Below are positions 4,238-5,969 of a stretch of 5,969 bases of DNA, piece after piece (within the stretch, counting starts at the first letter, position 1; each line of letters opens with the position of its first letter). A program made the translations under genes and the position numbers. The stretch spans positions 1 to 5,969 of the forward strand of contig JAITJK010000017.1 of assembly GCA_031278935.1 (NCBI GenBank), written 5' to 3'. This DNA is from Spirochaetaceae bacterium. Lineage in GTDB: Bacteria; Spirochaetota; Spirochaetia; Treponematales; Breznakiellaceae. Below the pieces are notes generated by a model, which did no database searches, was not told the DNA's origin, and saw only the letters and a list, made by a program, of their open reading frames with translations.

Positions 4238-5969
4238 ATGGATGATACCAAGCACTTACGGTACATTGACCCTTTGGAAGAGCTCGGAAAAGAGCTCTTG
4301 GGGGTGGAAAAACCGGGCCGCTATGTGGGCGGGGAATACGGTTGCCTGGCCAAAAAGGACGCGGACCTCCGACTCCTCATCGCTTTCCCGGATCTGTACG
4401 AAATAGGCATGAGTAATCAGGCCCTGCGAATCCTCTATAACCGGCTGAACGAGCTCCCCGGCCTCTCCTGCGACCGGGCTTTTGCTCCGGCGCCGGATTT
4501 TGAAGGGCTCCTGCGTAGGGACAAGGTGCCCCTCTACGGCCTGGATACGGGCATTAGCCTGGCCTCGGTGGACCTGCTCCTATTTACCTTAGGTTATGAG
4601 CTGGGCATCACCGGAGTGCTCGCCATGCTCGACCTCGCCGGGATCCCCTTGCGGGCCGCCGCGCGCAGCGAAGCTCACCCGCTGGTTATCATGGGCGGGC
4701 CTTGCGTGGCCAATCCCCTGCCCTATGCCTCCTTTATGGATGCCTTCTGGATCGGCGAAGCGGAGGGCGGCTTTTTCAGTCTTGTGCAGGAACTCCAGGA
4801 TTTGAAACGGGCCGGGGGAAGGCGCGGAGCCTTGCTGGAACGCCTTGTCGCCCATCCCTCAGTGTGGACCCGAAATAAGAAGCGGGCCTTGCGGGCTCTA
4901 GATCGGGAATTTGCCTTCCGGGAGGCGCGACCTGCGGTATTCCCGGTGCCCAATATGAAGGTGGTCCAGCACCACGGGGTCGTGGAAATCATGCGGGGCT
5001 GCCCCCACGGTTGTAGGTTTTGCCACGCCGGGTACTGGTACCGACCTATGCGGCAGAAAAGTGCCGACGCGGTCCATGCGGAGGTGGCCGCCTGTATTGC
5101 CCTGGGGGGATACCGGGAAATCAGCCTCTCCTCTCTCTCTTCCGGGGATTATCAGTACCTTGCATCCCTGGTGGACAGCCTCCACACCCGCTACGGCGAG
5201 GAACACATCTCCTTTCAGCTGCCTTCCTTGCGAGTGTCCACTTTTTCGCTACCTCTGTTGGAAAAAATCGCCGCAGTTCGGAAAAGCGGCCTCACCTTCG
5301 CGGTGGAAACCCCCGTAGAGGCATGGCAGCATTCCCTGAACAAGGAGGTTGCCCGGGATACGGTGGCGGCGATTGTCCAGGAAGCCAAACAACGGGGCTT
5401 TCGGGGGGCGAAGTTCTATTTTATGATAGGCCTCCCCCCCGCCCAGGATGGGGCGCCCCAAAGGAGCGAGGAAGAGGAGATCGTTGCCTTCATTCTGGAG
5501 ATCGCCCGCCGCACGGGGATGCATTTCACCATTAACGTGGGGACCTTTGTGCCCAAGCCGCATACCCCCTATCAATGGGCGGCCCAGATGGACGAGGAGA
5601 CGGCTCGGGCTAAACTGGACTATATCCGCTCAAGTCTCAAACCCCGGGGCCATACGGTGGGGACCCACGACCCCTTTCTCTCGGTCCTGGAGGGGATCAT
5701 TAGCCGGGGGGATGAACGGGTGGGGGACCTGATTGAGGGGGCCTATAGGAGCGGCTGTCGCTTGGACGCCTGGCAGGAACATATACGCCGAGACCAGTGG
5801 CGCGGACTTCTTAGCGCCTATGACCGCCTTGCCAAGGAGTTGCTGCGCGAGAGAAACCGCGATCGGCCCTTGCCTTGGCAGCGTATTGAGCCGGGCATGG
5901 CCCCAGGCTATGCGGAGCGGGAACTAGCCTGTTCCACGACCCATACCCTCACGCCGCCCTGCACCGAAG
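4238..5969 (+). CDS. B12-binding-domain radical SAM protein (TIGR03960-like), 3' end outside window
   Basis: The frame stays open to the window edge, giving 577 complete codons. The start matches the family opening (PLEELGKELL, then VEKPGRYVGGEYG). Residues about 45-190 form a cobalamin-binding-like Rossmann domain with MGGPC at 152-156. The usual DxHxxG motif reads D52-L-Y54-E-I-G57. The radical SAM barrel begins near 248, with the 4Fe-4S motif C255-x3-C259-x2-C262 (RGCPHGCRFCHAGYWYRP). Later strands are SFQLPSLRV and LTFAVETP, then a conserved FVPKPHTPYQW stretch. The C-terminal region has GDERVGDLIEGAYRSGCRLDAW and LTPPCTE. By family knowledge this type often sits beside or fused to a TIGR03936 (DUF2344) partner and is suspected of RNA modification, but its substrate is not established. 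It has its own promoter and no Shine-Dalgarno. Confidence 0.88.
   Translation, partial: MDDTKHLRYIDPLEELGKELLGVEKPGRYVGGEYGCLAKKDADLRLLIAFPDLYEIGMSNQALRILYNRLNELPGLSCDRAFAPAPDFEGLLRRDKVPLYGLDTGISLASVDLLLFTLGYELGITGVLAMLDLAGIPLRAAARSEAHPLVIMGGPCVANPLPYASFMDAFWIGEAEGGFFSLVQELQDLKRAGGRRGALLERLVAHPSVWTRNKKRALRALDREFAFREARPAVFPVPNMKVVQHHGVVEIMRGCPHGCRFCHAGYWYRPMRQKSADAVHAEVAACIALGGYREISLSSLSSGDYQYLASLVDSLHTRYGEEHISFQLPSLRVSTFSLPLLEKIAAVRKSGLTFAVETPVEAWQHSLNKEVARDTVAAIVQEAKQRGFRGAKFYFMIGLPPAQDGAPQRSEEEEIVAFILEIARRTGMHFTINVGTFVPKPHTPYQWAAQMDEETARAKLDYIRSSLKPRGHTVGTHDPFLSVLEGIISRGDERVGDLIEGAYRSGCRLDAWQEHIRRDQWRGLLSAYDRLAKELLRERNRDRPLPWQRIEPGMAPGYAERELACSTTHTLTPPCTE

Noticed and set aside
3667..4266. 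A 199-residue antisense frame across the permease gene
   Set aside because: It is a shadow of the GC-rich permease gene; the product shows no domain and the sense gene is complete and motif-bearing.
5020..5535. A 171-residue frame inside the radical SAM gene
   Set aside because: It is in another frame, Arg/Gly/Pro-rich without motifs, while the overlapping frame carries the full radical SAM signature.
1..5969. CRISPR arrays, tRNA genes, insertion sequences or phage genes
   Set aside because: No regularly spaced repeats, tRNA-like T-arm, terminal inverted repeats with a transposase, or integrase motifs were seen.

Overview
The window is GC-rich bacterial DNA with all supported genes on the + strand. 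The style of the proteins (a nitrogenase-superfamily subunit, a SsuABC/TauABC-type importer, and a radical SAM protein with a CHAGYWYRP-type cluster motif) suggests an anaerobe. A spirochaete of the Treponema group is my best guess, but this rests on general resemblance and not on a marker gene.

Layout. (1) Positions 1-1080: the 3' part of a nitrogenase component 1-like (NifD/NifK superfamily) subunit whose start lies upstream of the window. A 13-bp perfect inverted repeat straddles its stop codon and a T-rich tract follows. (2) Positions 1081-1481: a 401-nt gap that is not ordinary spacer. It has a plausible sigma70-type promoter (1135-1163), then a leader of about 300 nt. Its two ends are complementary over 16 positions, and it has nested helices inside, a 25-codon open frame near its start, and the substrate-binding gene's Shine-Dalgarno directly after the closing helix. 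I cannot assign it to a known RNA class, so it is the best candidate for something undescribed here. (3) Positions 1482-4080: a compact three-gene ABC importer operon, made of a periplasmic binding protein, an ATPase (3-nt gap) and a permease (11-nt overlap). (4) Positions 4081-4237: a short spacer with two hairpins and a promoter placed so that the transcript would begin at or next to the ATG of the next gene. (5) Positions 4238-5969: a B12-binding-domain radical SAM protein, open at the window's right edge.

How they may work together. The importer belongs to the nitrate/sulfonate/taurine-type family, whose members bring in small organic or inorganic S-, N- or pyrimidine-containing compounds. 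Beside a divergent nitrogenase-like reductase it may supply that enzyme's substrate, with the structured leader adjusting importer expression to a metabolite. This is inference from proximity. The radical SAM gene has its own promoter and is probably an unrelated housekeeping neighbour.
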